Assembly (NCBI RefSeq): GCF_014196295.1
Contig: NZ_JACIDK010000002.1
Span: 911,768-975,767, forward strand
Direction: 5' to 3'
Source of the DNA: Phenylobacterium haematophilum
GTDB taxonomy: Bacteria; Pseudomonadota; Alphaproteobacteria; Caulobacterales; Caulobacteraceae
Length of the DNA: 64,000 bases
The notes under the pieces are model-generated. The model was not told where the DNA came from. It saw only the letters and a program-made list of their open reading frames with translations, and did not search any database. A program made the translations under genes and the position numbers. Of the stretch, positions 43,326 through 52,623 are shown one piece after another. Numbering within the stretch: position 1 is the first letter of the stretch; the number at the start of each line of letters is the position of its first letter.

Positions 43326-43991
43326 TTAGCGGTTTCGACTGCGCTCCTTGCCGACTGGGCGCTCGCCCTGATCGCGTCCAACCTTGGTCGGCGCCGGCTG
43401 GAACCGGGCGCCGCGTTCGAGCCAATAGGCGATCCGAGCCTTGGCCGCGTCGAGCGCGCGCTTCTGGACTAGCGGGTCGGCGACCCGGCTGCGAACGACC
43501 GTCTCGATCATCGCCAGGCGCAAGCGGCCGTCGGGATCCGCCTGCTGCGCGGGAGCCTTGAACTTTTCCTTGTCCTTGGTCGCCGTCGCACGGCCCGCCT
43601 TGGCTTCCAGCCGGCGTTCGAGAGCCTGGATCTCCCGTGCGCTCGGACGGTAGCCCTTCGCCTCCAGGCCGGCGGTCCGCATCGCCAGCCACGCCTCGCG
43701 CCGAAAGGAGGGATCACCTGAAATGACGACAGTCTCCCAGCCGCGGTGCTGCGCGATCTCCGCCATATGGCGCAGGGCGGCCGGATCGGCGCGAGCGGCG
43801 ATGAGGCGGCCGCCTCGGTCCCTGAACGCGGGCTGTTTGACGAGACGGTCGACGTAGAAGGCGATCCCGCCCCGTTCCGGTTCGGTCAGGTAGCGGCGAC
43901 GGAGAGCGTCGGGAACATCGCCTGCGGTTCGAGAGCCGCCCCGACTAACTGGTCGCAGAACGACGTCCGGGGAGGGTTGGTCATCAGCCAT
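43326..43991 (-). CDS. LPD7-domain protein of conjugative elements
   Basis: A 221-aa protein. RRRYLTEPERGGIAFYVDR, PAFRDRGGRLIAARADPAAL and WETVVISGDPSFRREAWLAM define the LPD7 (large polyvalent protein-associated) domain. The tail is basic. In other elements LPD7 follows a relaxase; here it is a stand-alone gene coupled (8-base overlap) to the coupling protein. Confidence 0.82.
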   Translation of the reverse strand: MADDQPSPDVVLRPVSRGGSRTAGDVPDALRRRYLTEPERGGIAFYVDRLVKQPAFRDRGGRLIAARADPAALRHMAEIAQHRGWETVVISGDPSFRREAWLAMRTAGLEAKGYRPSAREIQALERRLEAKAGRATATKDKEKFKAPAQQADPDGRLRLAMIETVVRSRVADPLVQKRALDAAKARIAYWLERGARFQPAPTKVGRDQGERPVGKERSRNR

Positions 43992-46641
43992 TTTTCGGGC
44001 TCCTGGACCGTTCCACGCGCTCTGCAGGGATGACGCCGGCGTCGATCACCATCTCCACCCAAGCGACAAGTTCTTCTTCACTCGCCTCGGCCCTGAGGGG
44101 GGGCATGCCGATAGTCAGGGGATCGGGCGCGGCGACAGAAGGGACAACTGGGTCGTCCGGCGATCGCTGGGCGGGCTCGACGAGAACGCTGTCGCGGGCC
44201 GACAACGAGACGACGGTTGGCGGCGGACTGACCCGCCGACGGAAGGCGCTTTCACGGAAGTATCGGAGCTTGTGCCCGCTGATCGGCGCCATGCCGGCGC
44301 GAAACACGAGGAGGCGATCACGCGGCATTTGCAGGAGTTCCTGAGGCAGCATCAGGGGGCGCGGCTGATCCGTCACGGTCATGGAGCGAGCGCCGGGCGA
44401 AAGCCCGACGGGACGGCTGCGGGCCCGCCCCTCGAAGGTGTAGGTCCCCAGCCGTTGCGACAGCTCACGGGCCACCTTGAGCTCCTTGGGTGCGAAGACG
44501 ATCTCGGCGCCGCAATTGGCCATGATGTCTTCGGCGAGCTCGGCGCCATAGACGAACCTCAGTTGGGCAGGGCTTTGCAGGACCGGGAGGAGGCGAAGGC
44601 CGTAGCCGGCGACGTACGAAAAGGCGTGAGCGAGGACGCTGGCCTGACCCAGGCGCGCGAATTCGTCGAGCAGGACCAGGACCGGAACCTGATGGCGGCC
44701 GCTGGAAGGTAGCGATCGGGTGTTGAGGTCGATCAGCTGCTGAAAGAGCAGCCCGTAGAGCGGGGCGACGCGATCGAGGTTGTCGGGCGAGGTGCAGAGG
44801 TAGACGGCCATCTGTCGGTCGCGGATTTGCCTCAGGTCGAAATCGCTGGTTTCGGTGGCCGCCACGACCCGGGGATTGAGCCAGAGGTTCAACCGCGCGG
44901 TGATGGTTTGTTTGATCCCCGCGAAGGTGTTTTCGGACGCCGAGCAGAAATCGGTCAGCGCCGCGGCGGCGCCGATTGATAGGCCGGGCGTTTCGGCGCG
45001 ACGCCGCCTCAGGCATTCCGAGAGGCGGTTGCGAAGGTCGGCCGCCGTCATGAGGCGATAGATTTCCCCGAACGTGAAGGGTGTGGCCGGGGTGGCCGCT
45101 ATCAGCGCGCCGACGCCGATGAAGCCTGTGCGCGCGGCCTCCGCCCAGAACGGGTCTGTGCGGTCGGGGGAGGGGAAGAGCATCACCGCGATACGCTGCA
45201 GCTCGTCGAGCACCGCGATCGGATCGTCCCTGTCGATGTGGCCAAGCGGATTGTAGCGGGCGGTCCGGCCTTCCGGATCCAGCGGATCGAAGCAGGTGAC
45301 CTGCTGGCCGTGGGCCGCACGGAATCCTGCCGACGCCGCCCAGTTTTCCCGCTTGATGTCGAGGACGACGAGGCTGCCGGACCAGCTCAGCAGGTTCGGT
45401 ATCACGACGCCGACGCCCTTGCCCGACCGTGTCGGGGCGTAGAGCAGCACGTGTTCAGGTCCCCCGAAAACCAGCAGGCGTCCGTTCTTCTTCCCCACGA
45501 TCACGCCATAGGTGTTCCTGAAGCCTTCGCGCCGGATATCGGCTTCCGTCGCAAGGCGGGCTGAGCCGTGCAACGGCGGCCGCGGTCGCTTCAACATGGC
45601 GCCTGCCAGGACGAACGCCGCGCCAGCGCCGCTTGCCGCGCCGATCATCAACCAAGCCCGCACCTGCGGGGCGCTCCGGTTGTCCCAGATCCATAGCCCC
45701 GAGGCCCACACGTCGGTCGAGCTGCTGAGGCCGCCCAGGCCCGCGAGGGTGACGAGGCACCCTAGCCAAACGCCGATCAGGCTTGATGCGCTCGCCAGCG
45801 CGACAAGCTGGAGCGGCCCTACGGCGTCAGAACCGTAGAGGGCCGATGCGCCGTCCACCAGCACCTCGACGCGTTGCACAGCCACCACGGGGATGGCGGA
45901 AAGGTCGGCGAAGTCGCCCTTCGAGCCTGTGCCGGCCATCCGCCTGCCGTTCACGAGCACCAATGTAGCGTCGGTTCCGAGGCCGCGGAGGTTCACGCCG
46001 GTGGAGGCGAAGCTATTGGTGCCGAGAGGATCTGCGCCGGTCAGCAAGGTGGTCGGTGAGCCGCCACCGCCGCCGAAATTCTGCGGAAGGCTGGTGACCG
46101 TTTCGTCGAGGGTGGCGAATCCGCGCTTGGCGATGGCCTCGCTGTCGAGCACCACGACTTGCGAGGGGCCATCTTTGACGCCACGCAGGTGGCTACCAGT
46201 AACGACGACCTCGGCGATTTCCTCGGAAGCGCGGTGCGCGGGGATGATGGCCTCCGCTGACTGGACCGCCCCTTGTGGCTCGACCGACGACAGTGGCGTC
46301 AGCCGGCCGGCGGGGTAGGGAGCCGCCTTTGCGCGCAAGACGATGGAGCCGCGCGTGGTTCGATCGATCACGAGGTCGCTTCCGGCGATCAGGCGCTTGA
46401 GGGCCTCATCGGCCGTCAGCCGCCCCTTTACCGCTGGCGCATTTCGGCCGCTGACCAGCGACGCCGAATAGAGAAGCTGGCGTCCGCTCTGGTGCGAATA
46501 GCTGACCAGGGCTTGGTCGAGCGGTCCGGCGCCGATATCGAAGGTAATTTGGGCCGGCGCGGCGAGCGCAGCCGCGGGGGCTGCACTGGCGCACAACGCG
46601 AGCAGAAACGCCTGGGGGGCGTACGACTTACTGAACGACAT
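43984..46641 (-). CDS. Chimera: TonB-receptor STN/plug fused to type IV coupling protein
   Basis: An 885-aa single frame. Residues 1-28 are a signal peptide. Residues 31-105 are an STN domain (ITFDIGAGPLDQALVSYSHQ). A TonB box (EIAEVVVTGSHL) follows at about 141-152, then a plug domain ending DGASALYGSDAV at 274. There the sequence changes abruptly, near base 45820, to a VirD4/TraG coupling protein: two hydrophobic helices (about 279-304 and 331-350), Walker A APTRSGKGVGVVIPNL (402), Walker B VPVLVLLDEFARLG (652). The receptor's 22-strand barrel is absent, as is the coupling protein's own start. Confidence 0.9.
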   Translation of the reverse strand: MSFSKSYAPQAFLLALCASAAPAAALAAPAQITFDIGAGPLDQALVSYSHQSGRQLLYSASLVSGRNAPAVKGRLTADEALKRLIAGSDLVIDRTTRGSIVLRAKAAPYPAGRLTPLSSVEPQGAVQSAEAIIPAHRASEEIAEVVVTGSHLRGVKDGPSQVVVLDSEAIAKRGFATLDETVTSLPQNFGGGGGSPTTLLTGADPLGTNSFASTGVNLRGLGTDATLVLVNGRRMAGTGSKGDFADLSAIPVVAVQRVEVLVDGASALYGSDAVGPLQLVALASASSLIGVWLGCLVTLAGLGGLSSSTDVWASGLWIWDNRSAPQVRAWLMIGAASGAGAAFVLAGAMLKRPRPPLHGSARLATEADIRREGFRNTYGVIVGKKNGRLLVFGGPEHVLLYAPTRSGKGVGVVIPNLLSWSGSLVVLDIKRENWAASAGFRAAHGQQVTCFDPLDPEGRTARYNPLGHIDRDDPIAVLDELQRIAVMLFPSPDRTDPFWAEAARTGFIGVGALIAATPATPFTFGEIYRLMTAADLRNRLSECLRRRRAETPGLSIGAAAALTDFCSASENTFAGIKQTITARLNLWLNPRVVAATETSDFDLRQIRDRQMAVYLCTSPDNLDRVAPLYGLLFQQLIDLNTRSLPSSGRHQVPVLVLLDEFARLGQASVLAHAFSYVAGYGLRLLPVLQSPAQLRFVYGAELAEDIMANCGAEIVFAPKELKVARELSQRLGTYTFEGRARSRPVGLSPGARSMTVTDQPRPLMLPQELLQMPRDRLLVFRAGMAPISGHKLRYFRESAFRRRVSPPPTVVSLSARDSVLVEPAQRSPDDPVVPSVAAPDPLTIGMPPLRAEASEEELVAWVEMVIDAGVIPAERVERSRSPKNG

Positions 46642-46767
46642 TCATTCCCTCACCACTTGTGCAGCGCGTTGTCAGACGGCGAGCCGGCCTGATCGCGATG
46701 CGTTGTGAGGGATAGACACGCGGGCCCCAGGCAAACCCTGACGACCACCGCAAAGAAAACTATGGCT

Positions 46768-47727
46768 TCACTCCATTCGGGCGCGAAGCAGCAGATCACC
46801 GTCCTGCTCGGTGCTGAGGTCCAGCGCATAGAGGTGCGCGACGGCCTCGGCCAGGGCGTCGATATCTCCCGTGTGGAAGACGCCGTTCACATGGGCAGCG
46901 GCGATGTCGTTCGACGCGGCGAGCCGGATCTTGCGACGGCTGTAGCGGTTGGCTTCCTCGACGGCCGCCGAGAGCGGCAGGTCCCGAAAGACAAGGCGGC
47001 CGCTCGTCCAGCTAGTGACGGCGCTGGTGTCGGCCAGCACGCGCGGCCCGTCCTGGCCGGTGGTGATCTGCTCTCCTGGCCTCAACGTCCAGGCTCGGGA
47101 CGAGCTGTCGTTCACGCGAACCTTGCCCTCGAGCAAGGTCACCCGGACCTTGTCCGCGTCGCGTCGAACGTCGAACTGTGTGCCGAGGGCTCGAACTTCG
47201 ACCTTGTCGACCGACACGACGAACGGACGCTTCGCATCGCGAGCAACCGCGAACATCGCTTGGCCGCGAGCGAGCTCGACCCGCCGTTCGTCGCCTCTCA
47301 TCCTCACGATCGCTCTGCTGTTGGTGTCGAGCGTCAAGGTCGAACCGTCGGCAAGGCGGACGGCGCGCTGCTCTCCGATCTCGGTTTGATAGACTGGGGC
47401 GTGCAGCAACCATCCGGCGGTCAGGGCGCCTGAGAGCGCGAGGACGGTCGCCGCGGCGAGCGCGAAGAGGCGGCGTGATGGTTCAGGCCGCCGAGTCGTC
47501 GTCCGATTGAGCGCCTCGTTAGCGGCGGCCCGGATGTCCGGATCTGAGTGCAGGGCGTCGCCACTGCGCCACAACGCCTCGACCTCAATGTAGGCCGCTT
47601 CGTTTGCGGGGTCGCTGCGCCATGCGAAGAAGGCGTCGAGGGTTTCGGCGCTGACGGAATGGGTGCGCAGCCTGGAGAACCAGGTCGCGGCGTCTTCCAG
47701 CACCTGTTCGTGTGAGTTGGCGGCCAT
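46768..47727 (-). CDS. FecR-family anti-sigma/sensor protein
   Basis: A 319-aa protein. The N-terminal cytosolic anti-sigma segment has WFSRLRTHSVSAETLDAFF. One membrane helix follows (LFALAAATVLALSGALTAG), then a periplasmic FecR domain (GEQRAVRLADGSTLTLDTNS; VEVRALGTQFDVRRD) and a C-terminal STN-like interaction part. In a complete system it relays a signal from the receptor's STN domain to the sigma factor. It is coupled to the sigma gene. ATG 47727 is used. Confidence 0.88.
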   Translation of the reverse strand: MAANSHEQVLEDAATWFSRLRTHSVSAETLDAFFAWRSDPANEAAYIEVEALWRSGDALHSDPDIRAAANEALNRTTTRRPEPSRRLFALAAATVLALSGALTAGWLLHAPVYQTEIGEQRAVRLADGSTLTLDTNSRAIVRMRGDERRVELARGQAMFAVARDAKRPFVVSVDKVEVRALGTQFDVRRDADKVRVTLLEGKVRVNDSSSRAWTLRPGEQITTGQDGPRVLADTSAVTSWTSGRLVFRDLPLSAAVEEANRYSRRKIRLAASNDIAAAHVNGVFHTGDIDALAEAVAHLYALDLSTEQDGDLLLRARME

Positions 47728-47732
47728 GACGA

Positions 47733-48263
47733 TTAGTCCGCGAGCTGTTGGGCGCAGAGAACCAGCGCCTTGGCGAGGCGCCACTCGACAGTCTTGATCG
47801 AGAGACCCAGGCGCTCGGCGATCTCGGCGTTGGTCATTCCGGTGAAGCGGCTGAGGATCATCACATCCCTGAAGATGACGGGGAGGGATAGAACGGCCTG
47901 CTTGAAGACAAGGGATTCAAGCTGACTGGGCGCATCGACGCCATCCACCGTCTCCCGTTCGAGCGTCTCGGCCAGCCGCCTGCGGGTCGCCTCGGCGCGG
48001 ATCTGATTGCGGGCGAGATTGGTGGCCACCCGCAACAGCAACGCCTGAGGATGGCGTACTTCCTGGGCGGCATGAAAGGGGGCCACGCGAATATATGTCT
48101 CTTGGACAACGTCTTCGCCATCGATGCCGTAGCGTCGGCGAAGCATCGCCTTCAGCCAGCCTGAATAGCGTCGATAGAGGACCGACAGGCTCTCGACGTT
48201 GCGTTGGTCGGTGTCCACGCCGTTTGGCGTCAGGACTTCGCCCGAGGTGGGTTGGTGGGCCAT
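47733..48263 (-). CDS. ECF sigma factor (FecI type)
   Basis: A 176-aa protein. Region 2 (LYRRYSGWLKAMLRRRYGID, DVVQETYIRVA) and region 4 (MTNAEIAERLGLSIKTVEWR) are clear. Partnered with FecR and, downstream, the receptor remnant: a cell-surface signalling set. ATG 48263 is chosen over the frame to 48422. A conserved 78-bp repeat lies just upstream. Confidence 0.9.
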   Translation of the reverse strand: MAHQPTSGEVLTPNGVDTDQRNVESLSVLYRRYSGWLKAMLRRRYGIDGEDVVQETYIRVAPFHAAQEVRHPQALLLRVATNLARNQIRAEATRRRLAETLERETVDGVDAPSQLESLVFKQAVLSLPVIFRDVMILSRFTGMTNAEIAERLGLSIKTVEWRLAKALVLCAQQLAD

Positions 48264-48301
48264 GGCCTCGCCTTGATGCTGCGAGGCGCACGCCCGGATG
48301 T

Positions 48302-48379
48302 CCGGGTGTTGAGAACATGCTTGACCATGCGCCGACGCCTTTAGCCGCCGCTGGCGACCTGGACATGCGCGTCGGCCAC
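48302..48379. repeat. Dispersed repeat, copy A
   Basis: CCGGGTGTTGAGAACATGCT, then GCGCCGACGCCTTT and TGGACATGCGCGTCGGCCAC. It matches copy B at 55804-55877 at most positions, with gaps in the middle. It lies upstream of the sigma gene, within a 313-bp gene-free stretch that otherwise holds nothing recognised. Confidence 0.6.
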
Positions 48380-48576
48380 GCCGGACAGAGGGCGTCGTGG
48401 ACTTCTCAAGCGAGGTTCTCACGCCTCGGCGCCGCGGCCGCGGCGCAACCCTGAGTCTAAGTCGCGAGGTTCACCGAACGCAAGAATCTAAAACGTCCGA
48501 GGCGCCCCGTCCTGCTGCGACGCATTCGGTGCGGAGCCGCATTCTAAGGCTCAGCTTCGCGGGGCGCGAGGGGGGC

Positions 48577-48882
48577 CTAATTCCTGAGGCGGTTGCGCAG
48601 TCTTCGGAGCTCGCGCTCGTCAAGGTCGTCCGGATAGGCGAGGCGGGTGCTCCACTGATGGTCGCAGCACTTCGGACAGGCGTGCTTCACCTGGCTCGCG
48701 ACGCGGGCGACAGGCGTCGTGAAGCCACCGTCGCCGCGCGCGTATAGCCGATCGATGACCCGCGCCACGTCATAGCCTTTGGACCAGCCGCACCGACCGC
48801 AGGCCAGCATCAGCCGGCAGCCGGGATACTTCTGCGCCTCCTCCAGCCGGGCGTCGCGAGCATGGGCGATCGGCAAAAGCAT
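48577..48882 (-). CDS. Zinc-ribbon-like hypothetical protein
   Basis: A 101-aa protein with two Cys pairs (LACGRCGWSK and HACPKCCDHQW), like a zinc ribbon. Last of a three-gene minus-strand cluster; its start overlaps the previous gene's stop. Function unknown. Confidence 0.62.
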   Translation of the reverse strand: MLLPIAHARDARLEEAQKYPGCRLMLACGRCGWSKGYDVARVIDRLYARGDGGFTTPVARVASQVKHACPKCCDHQWSTRLAYPDDLDERELRRLRNRLRN

Positions 48883-49094
48883 CAGCCGTGCGGCTTTCCA
48901 GAATAGAAGGCCGTGTCTCGCGTGAAATGGTAGGCGGCGGTTTCAAGCGCCTTCTGTGCCGCGGCCAGGATGAGGTAGTCGGTCCCGAACGGTCGGCACT
49001 TAGTCTGCAGGGCGATCAATGCGCGATGATATGGGCGCAAGGTCTCGAAGGCGGCCTTCGGATCGGTGACGCCGAGATATCGGATCTTGGTCAA
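48882..49094 (-). CDS. Hypothetical protein
   Basis: A 70-aa soluble helical protein (AFETLRPYHRALIALQTKCR; AAAQKALETAAYHFTRDTAF). It is in the same cluster, ten bases after the gene at 49104. No family recognised. Confidence 0.6.
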   Translation of the reverse strand: MTKIRYLGVTDPKAAFETLRPYHRALIALQTKCRPFGTDYLILAAAQKALETAAYHFTRDTAFYSGKPHG

Positions 49095-49103
49095 AATGGG
49101 CTC

Positions 49104-49397
49104 CTAGCGAAAAATGAAGAGGGCAGGGCTTGAGGCGGCCTTCGCCGGTCCTGCCCGGATTTCTAGCCGTGCGGCTCTGGAGCCGCAGATGCACCGAACG
49201 CGGGATGCGAGGGCTGTCAGCGGGAGCTGCTCCAGGTGCTGGTGCAGCCAAGGGCTCGGGTCGCAAACGGCGCTACGCCGGCACGGCGGCGACAAGCACA
49301 AAGCGACGATGTGTCGATCTCGCGCCAGCGCATCGCCGAGAGCCTGGCTGGCCGCCAGCTTCGTGCGTTCTTCTTGAAGAGTTGATCCGTCTGCCAT
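49104..49397 (-). CDS. Hypothetical protein
   Basis: A 97-aa protein with several Cys (SPPCRRSAVCDPSPWLHQHL, RVRCICGSRAARLEI), possibly metal-binding. MADGSTLQEERTKL at 49397 is the best start. First gene of the cluster. Similar short cysteine-containing proteins are common on alphaproteobacterial plasmids; the function is unknown. Confidence 0.58.
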   Translation of the reverse strand: MADGSTLQEERTKLAASQALGDALARDRHIVALCLSPPCRRSAVCDPSPWLHQHLEQLPLTALASRVRCICGSRAARLEIRAGPAKAASSPALFIFR

Positions 49398-49568
49398 GTC
49401 TGCGCTCCCGCGCGAACAAAAGCAGAACATTTGGCGCTTGGCGACTCCGTTCCGGCTGTGGCGGCGGCGCCCCACTCCCGCTCAGCGCGAGAACATCTGG
49501 CTGCAATCCCGTAGCCAGGCGGCGCGCAGCCGGGCTAAATCCGTGGCTTCACAACGGAAGGGGCCGCC

Positions 49569-50081
49569 ATGTCGCAAGGCGTCGTCAAATTCTTCAATGC
49601 CGCGAAGGGCTTTGGTTTCATCAGTCCGTCTGACGGGACGCCTGATATTTTCGTGCATATCTCCGCCCTGCACGACAGCGGCATCGAAGGCTTGAACGAA
49701 GGCGACGAAGTGAGCTTCGAGGTCGAGCGTGATCGGCGCTCTGGCAAGTCATCGGCCGTGGCGCTCTCAGTTCTGGCCTATGCGCCGGCGGGAGGTGGTC
49801 GTGGCCGCGGCGGCGGTTCCGGCCGCTCTGCGTCGCCGCCGCCGCGGGGGGTGAGCCGCGAGACCCTCGGTTCGGGCGCTGGTGTCGTGAAGTGGTTCAA
49901 CCCGGCGAAGGGCTTTGGCTTCATTCAGCCGAACGACGGCGGCACCGACATCTTTGTGCACATCTCCGCCGTCGAGCGTGCAGGCCTGCGTGGCCTTGAT
50001 GATGGTCAGCAGGTCAGCTTCGACCTGGAGCAGGACCGGCGTAGCGGTAAGCTGGCGGCGACGAACCTGAGGGTGGAGTAG
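49569..50081 (+). CDS. Double cold-shock-domain protein
   Basis: A 170-aa protein. Two OB-fold cold-shock domains: [20 protein letters not shown] with DIFVHISAL, and [20 protein letters not shown] with DIFVHISAV, each with RNP1 and RNP2. A Gly/Arg linker separates them. Tandem CSDs are the usual form in Caulobacterales. It is an RNA chaperone-type protein. Confidence 0.93.
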   Translation: MSQGVVKFFNAAKGFGFISPSDGTPDIFVHISALHDSGIEGLNEGDEVSFEVERDRRSGKSSAVALSVLAYAPAGGGRGRGGGSGRSASPPPRGVSRETLGSGAGVVKWFNPAKGFGFIQPNDGGTDIFVHISAVERAGLRGLDDGQQVSFDLEQDRRSGKLAATNLRVE

Positions 50082-50138
50082 GGCGCTGCCTCAGCAAGGC
50101 ATCACGGTGGCGGCCCCTTGCAAGGCAGGGCCCTCACC

Positions 50139-51275
50139 ATGAGCACTCCAGTGGCCCCACCTCGGCCGTCCCTCCGCATTATCCATCTCTCGGGGGGGCT
50201 TCGCGCGTTCGACATTGGCGATGCCGACGTTCGGGTTGGGCCCGACTACGGCTTGCATCTCCTGCAGTTCCCGACACAGCCCTATGCGCGGACCTACGCT
50301 GTCCTACAGGACATTGGGCTTGAGATACTCGGGGTGGACTTCATCAGTCATAGAAGTGCGCTGGTCGCTGGCGAACCTCCAGACTTCCAGGTCTTTTGGC
50401 CCCAGGCCGGTTTCGCGGAAATGGCGTGCGAGCGAGCGTGGTCGCAGGTGCGCCACGTGCCAGAGCAACGAGGGCCGGAGATCGTCGACATAGCGGGGCG
50501 ATTTGCGACCTATCTTCGCCTGCTCAACCTACGGGTCCGCGAACTCAGCGATGCCTATCGAAATTGCCTCCGGTCGAAGCTCATTGACTTGGATGGTTCA
50601 TACAAACGACCGCAAGACCGAACGCTCTTCGCGAATGGCTACCTCGTCCACATGGAGGCGGCGATCCATGCATTTCTCGCCGATGCCGCAGGGCTGCGCG
50701 ATCTGATCGCGGAAGCCATTTGGCGTCTCGTGCTAAAGGAGGCCTCGCAAGACGTCACGACACTGGCTTCATTGCTCCGTCGAACCCGTTCGCGCTCAAA
50801 TGCGGCTCCGCTGCTGACTGAAATCCATGCCGCGGGCGCCGACGGCGGCTGGCTCAGGGCCCTGACGGACCTTCGCAACGCCATTACCCATGTCGCGCCG
50901 CTCGCAAATTCGCACGAGCTACACTCGACGCAAGTACGGTTGCGGCCGCTACGAGGCGGCTCGGCGCCAATCGTCCACTATCCTCTGACAACAGCCGAGG
51001 GCGGACTGAGGCCACGCCCGTCGCCGGTTGATTTTGAGCAAGAAGCGATCCTCAAGGAGCGGCTCGAGGAGTATCGCGGCTTCGTCGACACAAGCGGCGA
51101 CGCCTTGACCTATGCGCACGGTACTCTCCACGCCCTAGTCGCGCTCGCAAACAAAGTGCGCGAGACGGCCGGTCTCAAGCATCAAATGCTTACGATCACC
51201 GATGCGGACATCATTGGTCCGGTCCGTTTCTATGGCCGAGGTCACGATAGCTCGCCGGGCGATCCTCCAGAATAG
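50139..51275 (+). CDS. Hypothetical protein with HEPN-like motif
   Basis: A 378-aa soluble protein. No family is certain. Around residue 250 the sequence WLRALTDLRNAITHVAP carries an R-x4-H pattern of HEPN ribonuclease-type domains, and the middle is helical. The N-terminal part is beta-rich. ATG 50139 is used rather than the TTG at 50118. The IS3 element lies 101 bp after its stop. Confidence 0.5.
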   Translation: MSTPVAPPRPSLRIIHLSGGLRAFDIGDADVRVGPDYGLHLLQFPTQPYARTYAVLQDIGLEILGVDFISHRSALVAGEPPDFQVFWPQAGFAEMACERAWSQVRHVPEQRGPEIVDIAGRFATYLRLLNLRVRELSDAYRNCLRSKLIDLDGSYKRPQDRTLFANGYLVHMEAAIHAFLADAAGLRDLIAEAIWRLVLKEASQDVTTLASLLRRTRSRSNAAPLLTEIHAAGADGGWLRALTDLRNAITHVAPLANSHELHSTQVRLRPLRGGSAPIVHYPLTTAEGGLRPRPSPVDFEQEAILKERLEEYRGFVDTSGDALTYAHGTLHALVALANKVRETAGLKHQMLTITDADIIGPVRFYGRGHDSSPGDPPE

Positions 51276-51436
51276 GGTCGCGGACGTCCGCACGCATCTG
51301 CGCAACCCCTCGTGGCAGTAATCCCTTGCTACGCAAGGCAGTCCTTCAAATTTGCGCTGCGAACTTCCGGGTGGTTGACCTGCCCCTGAGTTTTTCCTCC
51401 ACGCGGAGCTAGAGTCCGGCCCTTGAGAGGACGGAC

Positions 51437-51703
51437 ATGAAGCGAGCGAGATTCACGGAAGAGCAGATCATCGGGATCCTTCGGGAGAACGAGGCCGGAG
51501 CGAAGGCGGGGGAGCTGGCCCGCAAGCACGGCGTGTCGGAAGGCACGATCTACGCCTGGAAGGCCAAGTTCGGCGGGATGAGCGTGTCGGAGGCCCAGCG
51601 GTTGAAGGCGCTGGAAGACGAGAACCGGCGGCTCAAGTCGCTGCTGGCCGACGCCATGTTGGACAAGGCCGCGCTGAACGAGCTTCTCTCAAAAAAATGG
51701 TAG
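51437..51703 (+). CDS. IS3 transposase OrfA
   Basis: An 88-aa HTH protein (FTEEQIIGILRENEAGAKAG; ARKHGVSEGTIYAWKAKFGG) followed by a leucine-zipper-like segment. It ends with a run of seven A (CTCAAAAAAATGG), a typical -1 frameshift site to make OrfAB. Confidence 0.9.
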   Translation: MKRARFTEEQIIGILRENEAGAKAGELARKHGVSEGTIYAWKAKFGGMSVSEAQRLKALEDENRRLKSLLADAMLDKAALNELLSKKW

Positions 51704-52623
51704 GGCCCGCCGCCGTGCGCCAGGGCGTCGCTCATCTGCGGACGGTGTTCGAGATCAGCGAGCGGCGGGCCTGCTCCATCGTCCAGGCGGATCGCAAGAT
51801 GGTCCGCTATCGATCGTGCCGGCCGCCGGAGACGGCCTTGCGCGAGCGTCTGCACGCGTTGGCGGCCGAGCGGCGACGGTTCGGCTATCGTCGGCTGTTC
51901 GTGCTGCTGCGGCGCGAGGGCGAGACCTCGGGCAAGAACCGCATCTACCGGCTCTACCGTGAGGAGGGCCTGACGGTGCGCAAGCGTCGCTCCCGCCGCC
52001 GCGCCATCGGCACGCGGGCGCCGATCCTGGTCGAGGCGAAGGTCAACGCCCGCTGGTCATTGGACTTCGTACACGATCAACTCGCCGGCGGGCGGCGGTT
52101 CCGCATCCTCAACGTGGTCGACGATGTGACCCGCGAGTGCCTGGCCGCGATCCCCGATACCTCGATCTCGGGACGGCGGGTGGCGCGGGAACTGACGGCG
52201 CTGATCGCGCGTCGCGGTCGTCCCGGCATGATCGTCAGCGACAACGGCACGGAGTTCACCTCGACCGCCATCCTGGCCTGGGCCGAGGATCACCGCGTCG
52301 CCTGGCATTACATCGCGCCGGGCAAGCCGACCCAGAACGGCTTCGTGGAAAGCTTCAACGGCCGGATGCGGGACGAACTGCTCAACGAGAGCCTGTTCTT
52401 CAGCCTCGACCACGCCCGCCAGAAGCTGACCGCCTGGGCCACCGACTACAACACCAGCCGGCCGCACTCCGCCATCGGCTACCAGACCCCTGCGGCCTAT
52501 GCCGCGCACCTGACCGCAACAGGCCGACCCGCTGCGCAACCTGACAGCTCCGCGCGCCGGCCTGTTGCTCCCACCGCGCCGAACGGCGTAACCAACCCGG
52601 AGACTCTGGTCCGCGCTGGATGA
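51697..52623 (+). CDS. IS3 transposase OrfB
   Basis: A 308-aa DDE integrase-core protein. WSLDFVHDQLAGGRRF has the first Asp, VSDNGTEFTS the second and PTQNGFVESFNGRMRDELL the Glu. It lies in the -1 frame relative to OrfA and overlaps it by seven bases. Probably active as the OrfAB fusion. Confidence 0.92.
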   Translation: MVGPAAVRQGVAHLRTVFEISERRACSIVQADRKMVRYRSCRPPETALRERLHALAAERRRFGYRRLFVLLRREGETSGKNRIYRLYREEGLTVRKRRSRRRAIGTRAPILVEAKVNARWSLDFVHDQLAGGRRFRILNVVDDVTRECLAAIPDTSISGRRVARELTALIARRGRPGMIVSDNGTEFTSTAILAWAEDHRVAWHYIAPGKPTQNGFVESFNGRMRDELLNESLFFSLDHARQKLTAWATDYNTSRPHSAIGYQTPAAYAAHLTATGRPAAQPDSSARRPVAPTAPNGVTNPETLVRAG

